NCBI GenBank assembly: GCA_964058845.1
Contig: CAXKVR010000045.1
Location: forward strand, 411,742-475,741
Length of the DNA stretch: 64,000 bases
Source: Carex sylvatica
Lineage: Eukaryota > Streptophyta > Magnoliopsida > Poales > Cyperaceae
Direction: 5' to 3'
Numbering within the stretch: the stretch's first letter is position 1; every line of letters starts with the position of its first letter. The position numbers and the translations under genes are program-made. Below the pieces are notes generated by a model. It made no database searches. It saw only the letters and a list, made by a program, of their open reading frames with translations, and was not told the DNA's origin. This document shows, in pieces, positions 11,762-23,209 of this stretch.

Positions 11762-11901
11762 CTACATTTTGATTAACAAAATGATATTGGTTAATGTACG
11801 GATTCATCTTTCCAAACCCGCTATTCCAATAAAATCTGTTTCTGTCAGGCTCTCCTTCCCCAAATTATTTTTTTAAAATGCTCTCCTCCCCCAAATTAAA
11901 T

Positions 11902-11925
11902 CTCTCTCTCTCTCTCTCTCTCTCG
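11902..11925 (+). repeat. CT microsatellite
   Basis: A pure CT repeat in the leader-like stretch before the captured coding fragment. This is common in plant 5' UTRs. Confidence 0.85.
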
Positions 11926-12120
11926 GTCACTCTCGATCGATCTATCAATCGCAATGTATTGGAAGATATCCACAGAGCCTCTGCCTCCACTGTCGCCATA
12001 GGCACACGTCCAAAGAGGAAGGTTGATCGCTGTCAAGTTGATATTCGAGACGGGAGCGATTGTTCAGCTGAACATGGGATCCGATATAGGGAGATATGGA
12101 GAGGTATCACCATTTCAGGA

Positions 12121-13957
12121 TGATAAGCATAAATTATATACACATTTGATCTAGACTTTATCATAAAATAACCTCAAATATCTTGTATTTATAATATAAA
12201 GTGATTAAAATACACCTGGAATCAAGTTACTGCGGTTATTTGACTTTTCATTGTAGGAAATGATGAAAAGTGGTGAAAATACACCCCAGTGCGGGTCAAC
12301 CACACGCACTGGGATTAGTGCAGCCGCACTGAGGACTTAGCAGTATTTCCAACATCTCAGCGCTGCGCAGCAATTTTTCCCGAGCCTAGTGCGGACGCAC
12401 TCAGGGCCAGTGCGAATGAGCCCAGCCGCACTCAATACTTAGTCAATTTTAGCAACTTCAGGAAAGCACAGAACCCATCCGCAGTGCGGGTCATTCATCC
12501 GCAGTGTCACCAGCACCCAGAGAAATTTGCAGAAATTCAGGAAGTTAAATAAGGAAACTTAAACCCAGTGCGGGTGAGGCCACACGCAGTGCGGATGCAC
12601 TCCGTCTGCAGTCAGTCAAAAATAGCACGGTTCCTATATTTAGCGCACTAGGAACGCGTTTTAAGAGCCAAAATTACACATACTTGCTAGGGAAGCAATG
12701 TAAATAGAGCACCCACTAACCCCACCTTCTAGCCTCTAAATCGGGCATAGTCCTTGGCTATAAAAGAGAGAGTTCTTTCCCATTCAAAGGGATCATCACA
12801 CCATCCATCAACGCACCATCATTCTCTCTCTTTACACACACACTTAGCAATAAATTCTGGAGTAAGGCAAGCTTTCAAGCAAGGAGAAGAAGGATTTCCT
12901 GAGCAAGATTCGGCAATATAGAGGTCTTTGATTTGTTAAAGGGTGTAATCATTTCTTTTATTTTATTTCTTCTTACTTTGCCAATTTTTGTAATGGATCT
13001 CTCCAAGAGAGAGTAGTTCTCTCTCTAGGGGTTTAGGTCATCATGCATTAACTTGTTTAATTCTATTTTATTTGGTTATTTGCTTTTATTATGATTGTTT
13101 ATTGGGATTTGATTGTTAATTTCTGAGATTTATCATTTGTGTTGATTACATAATTAGTACTTGAAATCGATGTAGTTCCGCTTTGGATTCGAAAGAACCA
13201 AAGAAGTTAGGACGAGAGGAGAGTACCAATTATGAACACAAATACCTTAGGTTTTGATTAAGGTCTAACCAACTGTGAAATCAAACCGGAACTACAAAAA
13301 TTAAGATTAGGGACTTGGTGAAGGACCTAACCGTGAAGTCAAACCCTAATTAGGACATCTCAAATCAAGTCGGATATTGGTATCATGGACTTAAATGAGA
13401 AGTACCAATACTCGAGAAGAGGAGAGACTAACAAGAGCTTATGGTCTAGGTAGCTAGGGTGAAGGACCTAATCGTGAAGTCCGAATTACCTAGGCACGTT
13501 ATTAATTCACGAAAGTGACCCTTAATAACATATTAGGTTAGAAACCTCGTCAAATCATACATGAATTCAAGCAAATACCGAATAGATATAATTAGCAAGA
13601 GATTGTAGACCAAAGACCCCTAGATCTCCTCAACTTGAAAGCAAACCAATATTTCTTTCTTTCATTTTATTTACTTTAATTGTTTAAAACTCTTCTCTTT
13701 CGGGTATTGAACCAAAAAATTAGGAATTGTTAGAACAACCCCCCCCATTTACTTTATTGTACTTTACTCTCTTCATTTTTTGAAATCTATTATTTATAGT
13801 GTTAGCATAGTATTTACCATACTCCTTGTGGTTCGATACCCAATAATATAATACACGGTAAGATTGTATACTTGCAATCCGAACCTAAAGTGTATTTGAG
13901 GTTAAAAGGTACAGCTTGCTGTATTTAAGCTTTTTACCATACCCTTTGGATGTAACA
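12121..13957 (+). mobile_element. Solo LTR, copy B (1837 bp), nested in the Pack-MULE
   Basis: It starts TGATAAGCATAAATTATA and ends GATGTAACA, and is flanked by CAGGA (12116-12120 and 13958-13962). It belongs to the same family as copies A, C and D. It carries the palindrome array (about 12290-12610), a TATA box at 12759 and the repeated GAAGGACCTAA..GTGAAGTC motif. Its insertion into the captured gene intron shows it is younger than the Pack-MULE. Confidence 0.9.
12759..12766 (+). promoter_or_regulatory. TATA box of LTR B
   Basis: TATAAAAG lies at the family-conserved position after the ACCCACTAACC stretch. Confidence 0.6.
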
Positions 13958-13962
13958 CAGGA

Positions 13963-15444
13963 CTTCAAAAGTTACCGATTTTATTTTGCTTAATGTCTAA
14001 TGAAGAGATTTTCTTAATGCTCATTATTTGAGCTAGATTTATACCAGATTCAAAATTTCCAAATTATAATACAAATCAGCCTTATTGATTTATAATTTAA
14101 GAATAATTGATCGATTAAATCAATTAATAAAGATATTGTAAAATAGGTGTTTGTACTGGATTGTCATTCAATTTGGGAAAAGTTCTATTCATTTAATTGT
14201 CAAATAGTTTCTCACCTGTGCAATTATTAGATTGACCTTGGTTTAGCAAATTTGCATAACCTCTTGATCTTACAACCAAGCATTGCTTGTTTATTTAATT
14301 TCAATTACTCTCTAATTGGCAATGCCTTCAACAGTTCAATTAAACATCACGAAGATATGGAAATCAAAATGTCCAATCAAATATTAATTAAGATTGAGCA
14401 TTTCATTTATTCAATTAAAATATGTAACCTCAATTTAATTATATGTAGCCGCTACTTGTGTGTTGAATTTGCAAAATTTAGCTTGAATTTAAACAATTCC
14501 ATCCTAAACATGAAATTTGTGAATAAGAACTTGCATTGTGGTAAGTTCCTTTTTCAACAAGTGCCAATTATTCACTTAATAAAGGATTAATTTGAGTTTA
14601 TTTCATTCATCGTGCAGATTCTGGTTCCTTTTAATTTGCGTAGAGTTGAACCTGATGTTTCAGTTATGAAAGTTGCAAGGAAGTTTAGGTACGTTCATTA
14701 TATGTAGCTATTATTTCTACTTTTTAGTTTCTATAAATTTCTGTTATATGTATTTGTTAGGAGGCTAGGGCTAATCTGTTCTCAGCTTAAAGTTTGTAAA
14801 AGTAGTAGAAAGTAATCTGCGAGATATTATTTTCACTAAGAAATATGGAGTGATTTGAATAGATTCTTTTCAGAATAGAGCTCAAGAGAAACCTCATATG
14901 TAAAGTATTTTTCTTGTTTTATACAGTTTATGAGATGGGTCTAGAAATTTTTAAGGGTGTATATGAATTTAATTGTTTCATTTATATTAGTAAAAATGAA
15001 TTGTCTCTTGCCCTTACATATCTTGAATTGTATCAAGTTCTTATTTCAACATCAATTAATATGATTTTAGTTGGTCCCAGTAACATTAATCTAATTTTAT
15101 CCAAAGAGTCAGTTGTTATAAATTATCAGCACCAGTGTTAAGACTGTTAGCCATGATTGATTACTTTTTGGAATGGTGTACGCTGACTTGTACCTTTTGT
15201 GGCACTATTATGGTAACACGCTATAAAAGCAGCAAAAGTCAAAACTTGAATTTGTGAGTGCAGTAACTATATCTTTCCTTTTCTTACATCTAAAGAGACA
15301 AAGACGAGAAATGATCAAGGCAAAGCGCTCTTAACGGGGATTTGCTTTACAAAGACTGACTTGATGATTTCAAGATGAAGCAAAGCTTATTAGCACATTT
15401 TGTGATTTTCTTTGTAAAAAAATTATTAATTTATGCACTTGCTG
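13963..15444. other. Pack-MULE interior between the two solo LTRs
   Basis: Apart from the second captured exon (14619-14689), this is AT-rich, intron-like DNA. The frames at 14252-14590 and 14914-15141 have no recognisable domain and I do not call them genes. Confidence 0.5.
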
Positions 15445-15449
15445 ATTTG

Positions 15450-17346
15450 TGATAAGCATAAATTATATAACTATTCTATCTTGTTTTTATCATAAAATAG
15501 CTCCAAATATCTTGTACTTTGAATATAAAGTGAATAAAATACACCAAGAATCAAGTTAATGTGGTTGTTTGGCTTTAGAATGCAGGAAAAGATGAAAATT
15601 ATAGAAAATACTTCTCAGTGCGGGTCATCCACCCGTACTCACATATAGTGCGGACGCACTCCTCACTTAGCCAAATTTCCACCATCTCAACGTAACCCAG
15701 AAAAAGTCCGAGCCTAATGCGTCCGCAGTCATATTCAGTGCGGGTCATCCCAGCCCCACTCAGCACTTAGCCGATTTTAGAAACTGCACGTCACATGCTC
15801 TAGTGCGGGTCATCCACCCGCACTCACATACAGTGCGAACGCACCAAAAGTAATGCGCAGAATTTCTAGGCTGATAAAAAAAGAAACTTCAAGTCAGTGC
15901 GGATCGACCACCCGCACTCTCACTCAGTGCGGACGCACTAAACCCGCAGACTGCCAGAATTACACGTTTTCAACACGATTCCATTTTTAGCGAGCCAGGG
16001 ATGCTTTTTGACAGCTAAATTTGGACACATCAGTCCAGGGAAACAAGGCAAATATAGCACCCACTAACCCCACCTTCTAGCCTCTAAATTGGACATAATC
16101 TTTTGCTATATAAGGGGGGTTCATTTTCCATTAAAGAGATATCATCACATCACACATCTATCACATCTCACATCTCTCATCATACAACTCTCTCTCTCTC
16201 TCTCACCCTTTGGTGCATGCCAATTTCCATAAAATATAGCGATAAATCTGCAGCCATTCTAGGAGTTCCGGAAGCTTTTCAAGGAAGGAGAATAAGGTCC
16301 AAGGAAGATTTCGGCAAGATTGAGGTTCTTGATTCAATAAAGGGTGTAACTATTTCTTTATTTCATTTCTTCTTATTTTTGCCAACTTTTGTAATGGATC
16401 TCTCCAAGAGAGAGTATATCTCTTTCTAGGGGTTTAGGTCAATGCATGAACTTGTTTAATTGTATCTTATTCGGTTATTTATTTTTTATTATGATTATTT
16501 TATGAGATTTGATGCTAATTTCTGAGATTTATAATTTGTGTTAACTACATAATTAGTACTTAAAATCGATGTAGTTCCGCTTTGAATTCGAAAGAACAAA
16601 AAAAGTTAGGACGAGAGGAGAGTACCAATTATGAACACAAATACCTTAGGTTTTGATTAAGGTCTAACCAACTGCGAAATCAAACCAGAACTACATAAAT
16701 TAGGGTTAGAGACTTGGTGAAGGACGTAACTGTGAAGTCATACCCTTATTAGGACATCTCAAATTGAATCGGATATTGGTATGAAGGACGTAACTGTGAA
16801 GTACCAACATTTGAGGAGAGGAGAGACTAACAAGAGCTTATGGTCTAGGTAGCTAGGATGAAGGACGTAACTGTGAAGTCCGAATTGCTTAGGCACGTTA
16901 TTAATTCACGAAAGTGACCCTTAATGACATATTAGGTTAGAAACCTCATCAAATCATACATGAATTTAAACAAATATCGAATAGATAGAATTAGCAAGGA
17001 ATTGTAGACCGAATACCCCTAGATCTCCTTAACTTGAAAACAAACCAATCTTTACTTTTTTTATTTTTCATTTATTGTTTATAATTTCTCTTTTTCGGGT
17101 ATTGAACCCAACCTTTAGGACTACTTAAACAAACCCCCATATTCTACTTTATTGTACTTACTTCTTTTCTGAAATTAATTAATAAAGTCTAAATCTAGTA
17201 TCTAAATTTACTCCCTGTGGATCGATACCCGATAATATACTACACGGTAGGATTGTATACTTGCAATCTGAACTGAAAGTGTATTTAAGGTTAAAAGGTA
17301 CAGTTTGCTGTACTGAAACTTTGTACTATACCTTTTTGGTGCAACA
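15450..17346 (+). mobile_element. Solo LTR, copy C (1897 bp), nested in the Pack-MULE
   Basis: It starts TGATAAGCATAAATTATA and ends TTTTGGTGCAACA, flanked by ATTTG (15445-15449 and 17347-17351). It has the longest palindrome array (about 15615-15955), a TATATAAG box at 16107, a CT repeat at about 16190 and three clean copies of GAAGGACGTAACTGTGAAG (near 16720, 16785 and 16860). The 108-codon frame at 16103-16429 lies in the leader and is not a gene: a matching frame in copy D just reflects LTR homology. Confidence 0.9.
16107..16114 (+). promoter_or_regulatory. TATA box of LTR C
   Basis: TATATAAG sits at the same place as in the other copies. Confidence 0.6.
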
Positions 17347-18887
17347 ATTTGGTATATGAACTTGTTGATGATTTAAAGTATGCTCTTGTTATTTTAGTGT
17401 TCTCTTTAATTTTGTAGAGTAAAGAGTTGAATGGCTCGGTACTGAGCACGCAGGTGTACTGTTGCCAGCATGGTGTTGATGAGTACTTATTTGAGTCTCC
17501 TTTTTGTTCTATTGTTCACAAGATATGTATTTCTGGTTGCACTAGTTATCTCCTTTTTTATGATGTTTCAGTTTGTTATATTAACAATTTGCAACTTAAT
17601 TTTGATGTAGATTATTTTGATCAATTTGGTTCTGTGTAATACATTTGTCTCGAATATATATATTTTCTTCATGATTAAACTTCAAGTTATTGAATTATTT
17701 TTTTGTAATGTTTCATTATCACTTGATAATATACATAAATAGCACACATTACATTACAAATAAAATGTCTATTACAGTAGCAAAAACTATATTACAAATA
17801 ACTAAGAACAATCTCCAAAATAATCTTACAATACATCAATGCTCAACAGAATCTTGATACTGATCAAACACAATACCATCCTAAAGAACTAAAAAGGCAC
17901 TCATAAAAAAATCATAACAAACATAATAGCAACATTATTACAACGTAACACATCAATATAACAAATTATATTGAATTGCAGACATTCTCCTTCTTTAGCA
18001 GAAGCAGGAGAAAAAAATGGGGGAGATAAAGAGAGCGAAGGTCGTCTCATGGAGAGGCGACCTGAAATAGGAGCAAACAAAAAATGCTTCTTTTGAGAAA
18101 TGTAGATCTAATTTATAGCTATTTTTTAAGTAAAATTTCAGCAGATTCAAAATTATTAAGCACCAAAATTATATAAAGATAAAAATATTTCACTAAGTTA
18201 TGTATTGCAATATAGCTTAAATCATCATCATTTGAGAAATGTTAAAACCAAAATTACTATGGCTACAAGCACATCATTTTTTGAAATCAAATTGAACAAA
18301 ATATTAAGAAACAATTATTTGGATAATAGAGACACGTTCTTTACATCAAATTGCCTACCATAGTATCAAAATTAAACAAAATCTGAAAACCTACATACAT
18401 TATTGAGAGGTATATTCTCATTAGTATTCTGACCCTCTGAAGCTCAAGTTGCTGGGTATAAAAAATGAAGAATAATATTAGGCAGTTATAGTTTAATTAC
18501 AAGACGACAGTGAAAAGAGAAGCTAAATTACCTTATGGTGGAAGTGCTTTGGAATATATTCAATTAGGGTTTTCGACAACTGCGAGAGCGCTGAGAAGAA
18601 GAAAGGCAGAGCGCACGAGAAGAGGTGCAAGTGTCGTTGGAGAAAAGTCGAGAGAGATAGAGATTGTACAAAATTGCAAATAGAATCATAGGGGCAATAT
18701 GTAAGTTGTACAAAAATTAGTAATTATGTATGTGTGTATCCTTGACAATTTCACATTTTGAGTACAGGTTAATTAGACAAGGGCTATTATTTTGAGTACA
18801 GGTTAATTAAAACTGAACATGTATGACAGTTCAACTCATAATCAAATTTCAAAATGTGACAATGAATTTGCCTTCTCATTCTCTCAA

Positions 18888-19300
18888 ACTCAACTACTCA
18901 AGAGATCCATAGGCCTTGAGTACACAAGAAAATGTGAAACCATAAAATCTTAAACACTTCCTATGCATCAGAAAAGCATTATTCAATGCTTTGTTACTCT
19001 CAGTTTCTGCTAAACTAGCTATCATTGTTTTAAATGACACAAGATCAGGTGGAGAGATGTAATTAAATAGCTCTTTTGTCTCATTTACGTAACCTTCTTG
19101 CAAATAACCCGAGATCATGGTGTTCCATTATTTAGCATAATACTAAAGACCCTTAGTGCCTCGTTTACATTCCCATGATGCGTGTAATTAGAAATCAGGT
19201 TGGTGCAAGAGGCCACATTTCTATGCGGCATTTCATCAAACAAGTTATGTGTTTGGAAGTGATATCCGAATCTCAAGTAGTGAAAAACACAAATTCAAAA
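18888..19300 (-). pseudogene. Broken PPR-protein fragment captured in the Pack-MULE
   Basis: On the minus strand one frame reads NLFDEMPHRNVASCTNLI and then NEALRVFSIMLNNGTP, then meets a stop (near 19125). The next frame resumes with MISGYLQEGYVNETKELF, then PPDLVSFKTMIASL and CVLKAYGSLE, and stops near 18894. These are pentatricopeptide motifs of the PLS type, whose proteins usually bind organelle RNA. The frame change between the two parts deletes most of one repeat, and there is no start, transit peptide or C-terminal domain. It is a captured, dead fragment. Confidence 0.75.
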
Positions 19301-19637
19301 ATATATTCTTACTGACCAGCCCACACCACTGGTGCTTCAGATTAAACACAGAACACCAGAAATATTAGAAAATCAGATAGAAAAAAGAGAGATAAAAATA
19401 AGAAACATCACTAAGTCGCAAGACATGTACCTCTCTGAGTGATAACGTGCTCCAGACCGTGCGGTGTGAGAGAGAGGCGACGTGGAGTTGCGCGCGAGTT
19501 GGAGCAGCGACGGGATGAGACTCGAGAGAGAGCGAGAAGAGGTGAAAAGCGGTGTGGATTTAATCAGTTATCGGGTTTGGAATTTTCAATAAATCAAATT
19601 CATTTCAGAAAACTCCATTAATTGGTGCAACTCTTTA

Positions 19638-19720
19638 ATCTGATTTTGATGAAATCCAACGGTTCCAACAGCCCATCAAACAGACTCTGGTCCGATGGGC
19701 ATCGGACACCCCCCTCTCCC
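19638..19720 (-). repeat. Right terminal inverted repeat of the Pack-MULE
   Basis: It is the inverted partner of 11684-11761 and ends CCCCCCTCTCCC next to the TTGCTCTAG duplication (19721-19729). Confidence 0.85.
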
Positions 19721-19729
19721 TTGCTCTAG

Positions 19730-20388
19730 CTATATCATAAGATCCACATTTTCCCATTTTGAGATGGATCTAAGGCAAGTCATTCGAAATTATACTCATA
19801 CTTTATAAAAATAGACATATCATAAACTTCAACTGAGGGAAGATATAATCTTAATAACTTAGGAAACAAATGCATGTAAAACTCTGCACGGAAGCATTGA
19901 ACCATTATAACTTATAAGTGATTTATGTCAATATCTTAAGATTAAAAAAATAGAATACAAAAGTAAACAAATGTTCTGTAAACAATCCGAGTAGTTGACG
20001 GAATCTAAAGTTCCCAAGTAAGTTGCTACAGAGCCTTACAAGGAGTTGAGTCCGACTGAAATCTAAAGACATCTCCTCCCAGAAAAGATTTATTTGCGTC
20101 CTTTACATCCAGTCTATCTTTCCAGACTCTCTCCCTGTACGTAATTACAAGGAAGAAAATAACAAAGCAGAAATTAGACACTCAGAGGTACACATTAAAT
20201 TAAAACTGAATTGTTTTTATTAATTACTTGGTGAAAGCTGTATGTATTAACTTTATACAAATCGTATGAGACTAAAAAATTCAAATATAATCATGCACCA
20301 AAATGAAACTGAACAATTAGAGCTTTAATTCATAATAAGATAGGAAAACAAATTAAATTGAGGAGAACCATACCATTTTTAATCAGAT
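19730..20388. other. Intergenic DNA downstream of the F-box pseudogene
   Basis: Nothing is identified apart from what would be the 3' flank of the minus-strand F-box pseudogene. Confidence 0.4.
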
Positions 20389-22694
20389 AAGGAGTTGGGA
20401 CCGAAACTGGAGGAATAAATTAAATCAATAAATTTGCCCAACCAACTATCGTCTTGTATTTGCGCATTTGAAAAACAGACTACTTGTCGTGGCCCCCATT
20501 CCTCCTCCAAGTAGCGGTCCATCCTCCAAACCACCACTTGGTCATTATCATCATTCATACAAACGAGTGATAATTTTGTACTCCGCAGTGTGATCTTTGC
20601 GCAGTGTTTGCTTTCGAAATCTTGAAATTCGACAGGAAGGAAGGGCGATCAGCTTCCATGTCTCTTTGTGCATGTTGAATGCGAGTATTCCCTGTTGCGT
20701 GAACCACTGCATGGACCCGTGCACAAAAACTGCCCCATCACGACGCCAGTCGCCTGGAAAGCGGATGTCTTGATTTATATCATTGCACCTGTGCCATTTT
20801 CAAGCTCGTGAGTCAAATACCTCACAATGAAGGTACAAGGACCTGCCACTATGTGGTAATGAGAATCGCACAATTTTGAATTCCTGCCTAGACTGGCAAC
20901 TATTGCAGTAGCTGCTGTCTCAAATCTTTTGCATAGTAATTGTACTCAGATTATGCACTTGAGTATATAGTAAAAAACGATTGCAATATGCAAATGAAAG
21001 TAGTAAAAGAGTTACATACTAATATGTATTGATAGATCTAATAACATTTGAAAAGGCTCTATAAAATGAACAGTCTAAATTTTAAAAAATAAACGCATGT
21101 TTATATAAATAGGATCAAGTATTGGAGAAAGCCAGGCTGGTATTGCTGCATGACTAACCTTTGAAAATAATATCCCCATAATTAACGTTGTAATAATTAC
21201 AAAAGTATAAGCTGGCTATCTTAATTTTTGAAACAAAGCTTAGCTATTACCTGTTGAATAATTTATTAAAGAGAAGTTTACTAAACCAGAACTTATCTAT
21301 AGCCCATACTTTTTGTTTATTTCCTTATTTAGGTTCATAACTAATTGTCTTTATTTGAAATAATATTTCCTTCTCTGCATTTATGTATAACTGTAGGTAA
21401 TTAGCTCCTGATATTATTGATTAAAAAATAATAAATAAAGAAGGGTTAAATATTTCAAACTAAAAATCTACCTCCAACTTCAATTGAATTTTTTATTTTA
21501 TTTTTATCTTCAAGCCCGTAGGCATTCTTTCGTCCAGCCAAACGTTTACCACTGGTATCAATAAATTACAGACTTGTTATAATTAAGCCTCTCTGTACCA
21601 GAACCCGGTACATCTCTGCTATACCCCTCTTTAGAAAACTTACAAAAAGTATATTTCATACCATACCAGTAAACAAATCAGAGAACCCCGTACCAGTAGG
21701 CACATCTGAGTACTTTTCCATTGAAAGTAACAAATTCTATATAGAAACAAACACGTTTCCATAGATATGGTCCAATATTATTCAAATTCAAGGCATGAAT
21801 ACTTTTATTTTATAAACGATTTACTAGCTTTTTAAATAAAATACCGTTCCCAGGTTACTATATATTCAATCTAGACTATTCTAATTAAGAATATATTTGA
21901 TTTGTTATCATATATTAAGTAATTTATTTTTAAAATGTTACATGTTGTACATATGCAGATCAGCGAATGACATACAAAGATGCATATTTTTGAAACAGTT
22001 TCTACACATGAAAATTAAATGATTTCTTAGATAAATTTGGTCAAAATGGAAAAATGCACCAATTTATTTTTGGAACTAGATAGGGGTTTTTGAAAATTAG
22101 TCTTTAATTGACATGACGTGTCTATTTTTATGTAATTTTCAGTCGCATATGCATAAGCAGGCTGTATAGAAGGAATTTAAGTCATATTATTAATTAAATC
22201 ACCATAAACAACGCATATCATATGCGCACAATTAAAATCTAGATGTGCATACCTGAGCTTTGGATTTGGTATTGTCCAGCACTGTCTCGTGGCTGGGTTT
22301 GGTATTGCCCAACACAACAAATGAGGCCGCAACATTGAGATACAGTCTCGACAGTTGTGTATCTTTGCCTTAAAATTTTGTCGAAAACTTCACATCTTGA
22401 AGGACCGTCTTCTGTGCATTTCATAGCAAGTCGATCCGGCATAAAGGAATAATTGCTTTCATTGTGAATCAAGTACCCACATAGATGCTTAGATTGGCGT
22501 GATTTGACATATGGATCACTCACCAGTTTGTTAAACTTATGGTTGATCTCGAGACAAACTGAGAGATCATCGGAATGCAAATGAGTTAGTATTTCAACGA
22601 AAGCATCATCTGGTAATACTATGTCGATCAGTAACAGAGTGCTTGCAATCATGATTAGTAACTTGGGTTTGATTAATATGTGAGGAACAAGCAC
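20389..22694 (-). pseudogene. F-box protein pseudogene, two exons
   Basis: Exon 1 (22694-22253) encodes an N-terminal F-box (LPDDAFVEILTHL at residues 27-39, then SVCLEINHKFNKLVSDPYV) and the YTTVETVSQCCGLICC stretch that follows it in plant F-box-associated proteins. It ends at a donor CTCAG, then GTATGC. After a 1334-nt intron, exon 2 (20918-20389) continues in frame from an acceptor TTGAG with the F-box-associated domain (RQEFKIVRFSLPHSGRSLYL, HCEVFDSRA, then KWHRC). Such proteins are substrate receptors of SCF ubiquitin ligases. Two lesions break it: TGA at 20802-20800, probably a former Trp codon, and a one-base shift near 20553, after which VVVWRMDRYLEEEWGPRQVV resumes in another frame up to a stop at 20389. 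The start could instead be Met-15. The rest is well preserved, so inactivation looks recent, or sequence error is possible. Confidence 0.75.
20919..22252 (-). other. Intron of the F-box pseudogene
   Basis: It runs from GTATGC at the donor to TTTGAG at the acceptor on the minus strand, and the phase agrees across it (one base plus two bases make GAC). It is AT-rich and contains no recognised element. Confidence 0.6.
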
Positions 22695-23209
22695 AAGAGA
22701 GCTCAGGTTTTTATGGCTGAGTTCAATGGCTTATATATACAATTTGAGGCAGTATGGATTTTTATTATTTTGAGCAATTCTTAAGAAGGGGCAACCATTT
22801 TGGACGCTGACTTTCTAATTTTGAGGTGAGTAGAAACTTTTCCTTTTATATTAAGATTAACCCTTAATTAATACTCCTTGCGTCTTTTTTTTCTTCTTCC
22901 ATATTTGGACGATAACTCCCGTTTTTTCTAATATCAGCATCAAACCTCAATTCGCATTAATTAATCAGGATCAAAATAGCAAGTGTAATTCATTAGTAAC
23001 CTTATATTGGAATTTAAATCCAGTGCAATTACTTACCGAGTAGAATGAAGATCTGAATCGTCTGATTCAATCTTGTACGAATCTCAAAACAGACCCGATA
23101 TATTCTAAATAAGTAACCAATTAATTATAGCTCGATATGCATTAGCGGGCTTTACAAATTAATTATAGAACGACTGGGAATATTCTACTCCGACGATAAA
23201 TTTAGTTAC

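Larger units (their letters stand above)
11969..14689 (+). pseudogene. Captured gene fragment with two spliced exons
   Basis: A CT-rich leader is followed by coding-like sequence ending at a donor (GGAGAG, then GTATCA at 12107). It rejoins in frame at an acceptor (CGTGCAG, then ATTCTGG at 14619) and runs to a second donor (TTTAG, then GTACGT at 14690). The spliced frame gives MGSDIGRYGE, then ILVPFNLRRVEPDV, then SVMKVARKFR. An in-frame TAG lies upstream, within the first exon near 11997. Solo LTR B interrupts the intron. A further possible exon lies after LTR C (17419-17454, between TTTTGTAG and GTGTAC). I do not recognise the parent protein. The in-frame stop and the capture setting favour a non-functional fragment. 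Confidence 0.45.
11684..19720. mobile_element. Pack-MULE-like Mutator element, about 8.0 kb with nested LTRs
   Basis: The terminal inverted repeats are 11684-11761 and 19638-19720. They share GGGAGAG, CGATGCCCA, AGAGTCTGTT and CTGTTGGAACCGT in opposite orientation, roughly 80 percent alike by eye. The flanks are a perfect 9-bp duplication, TTGCTCTAG. Solo LTRs B and C, each with its own 5-bp duplication, lie inside, so the original element was about 4.3 kb. I see no transposase. Instead the interior holds spliced gene-like pieces on plus (11969-14689), a broken PPR fragment on minus (18888-19300) and a 5'-UTR-like piece on minus with AAAACCCTAATTG (about 18540-18660). This fits a Pack-MULE that captured host gene fragments. 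Confidence 0.85.

Noticed and set aside
11878..12123. 81-codon frame reading MLSSPKLNLSLSL at its start
   Set aside because: It translates a CT microsatellite and then runs past a splice donor into LTR B. The alternative frame, spliced to 14619, is the more protein-like one.
16103..16429. 108-codon frame, with a similar frame at 41465-41665
   Set aside because: The resemblance comes from LTR copies C and D; the frames lie in the LTR leader and do not extend in copies A and B.
18540..18660. AAACCCTAA taken as telomeric repeat
   Set aside because: Only one unit is present; it fits a telo-box in a plant 5' UTR captured by the MULE.
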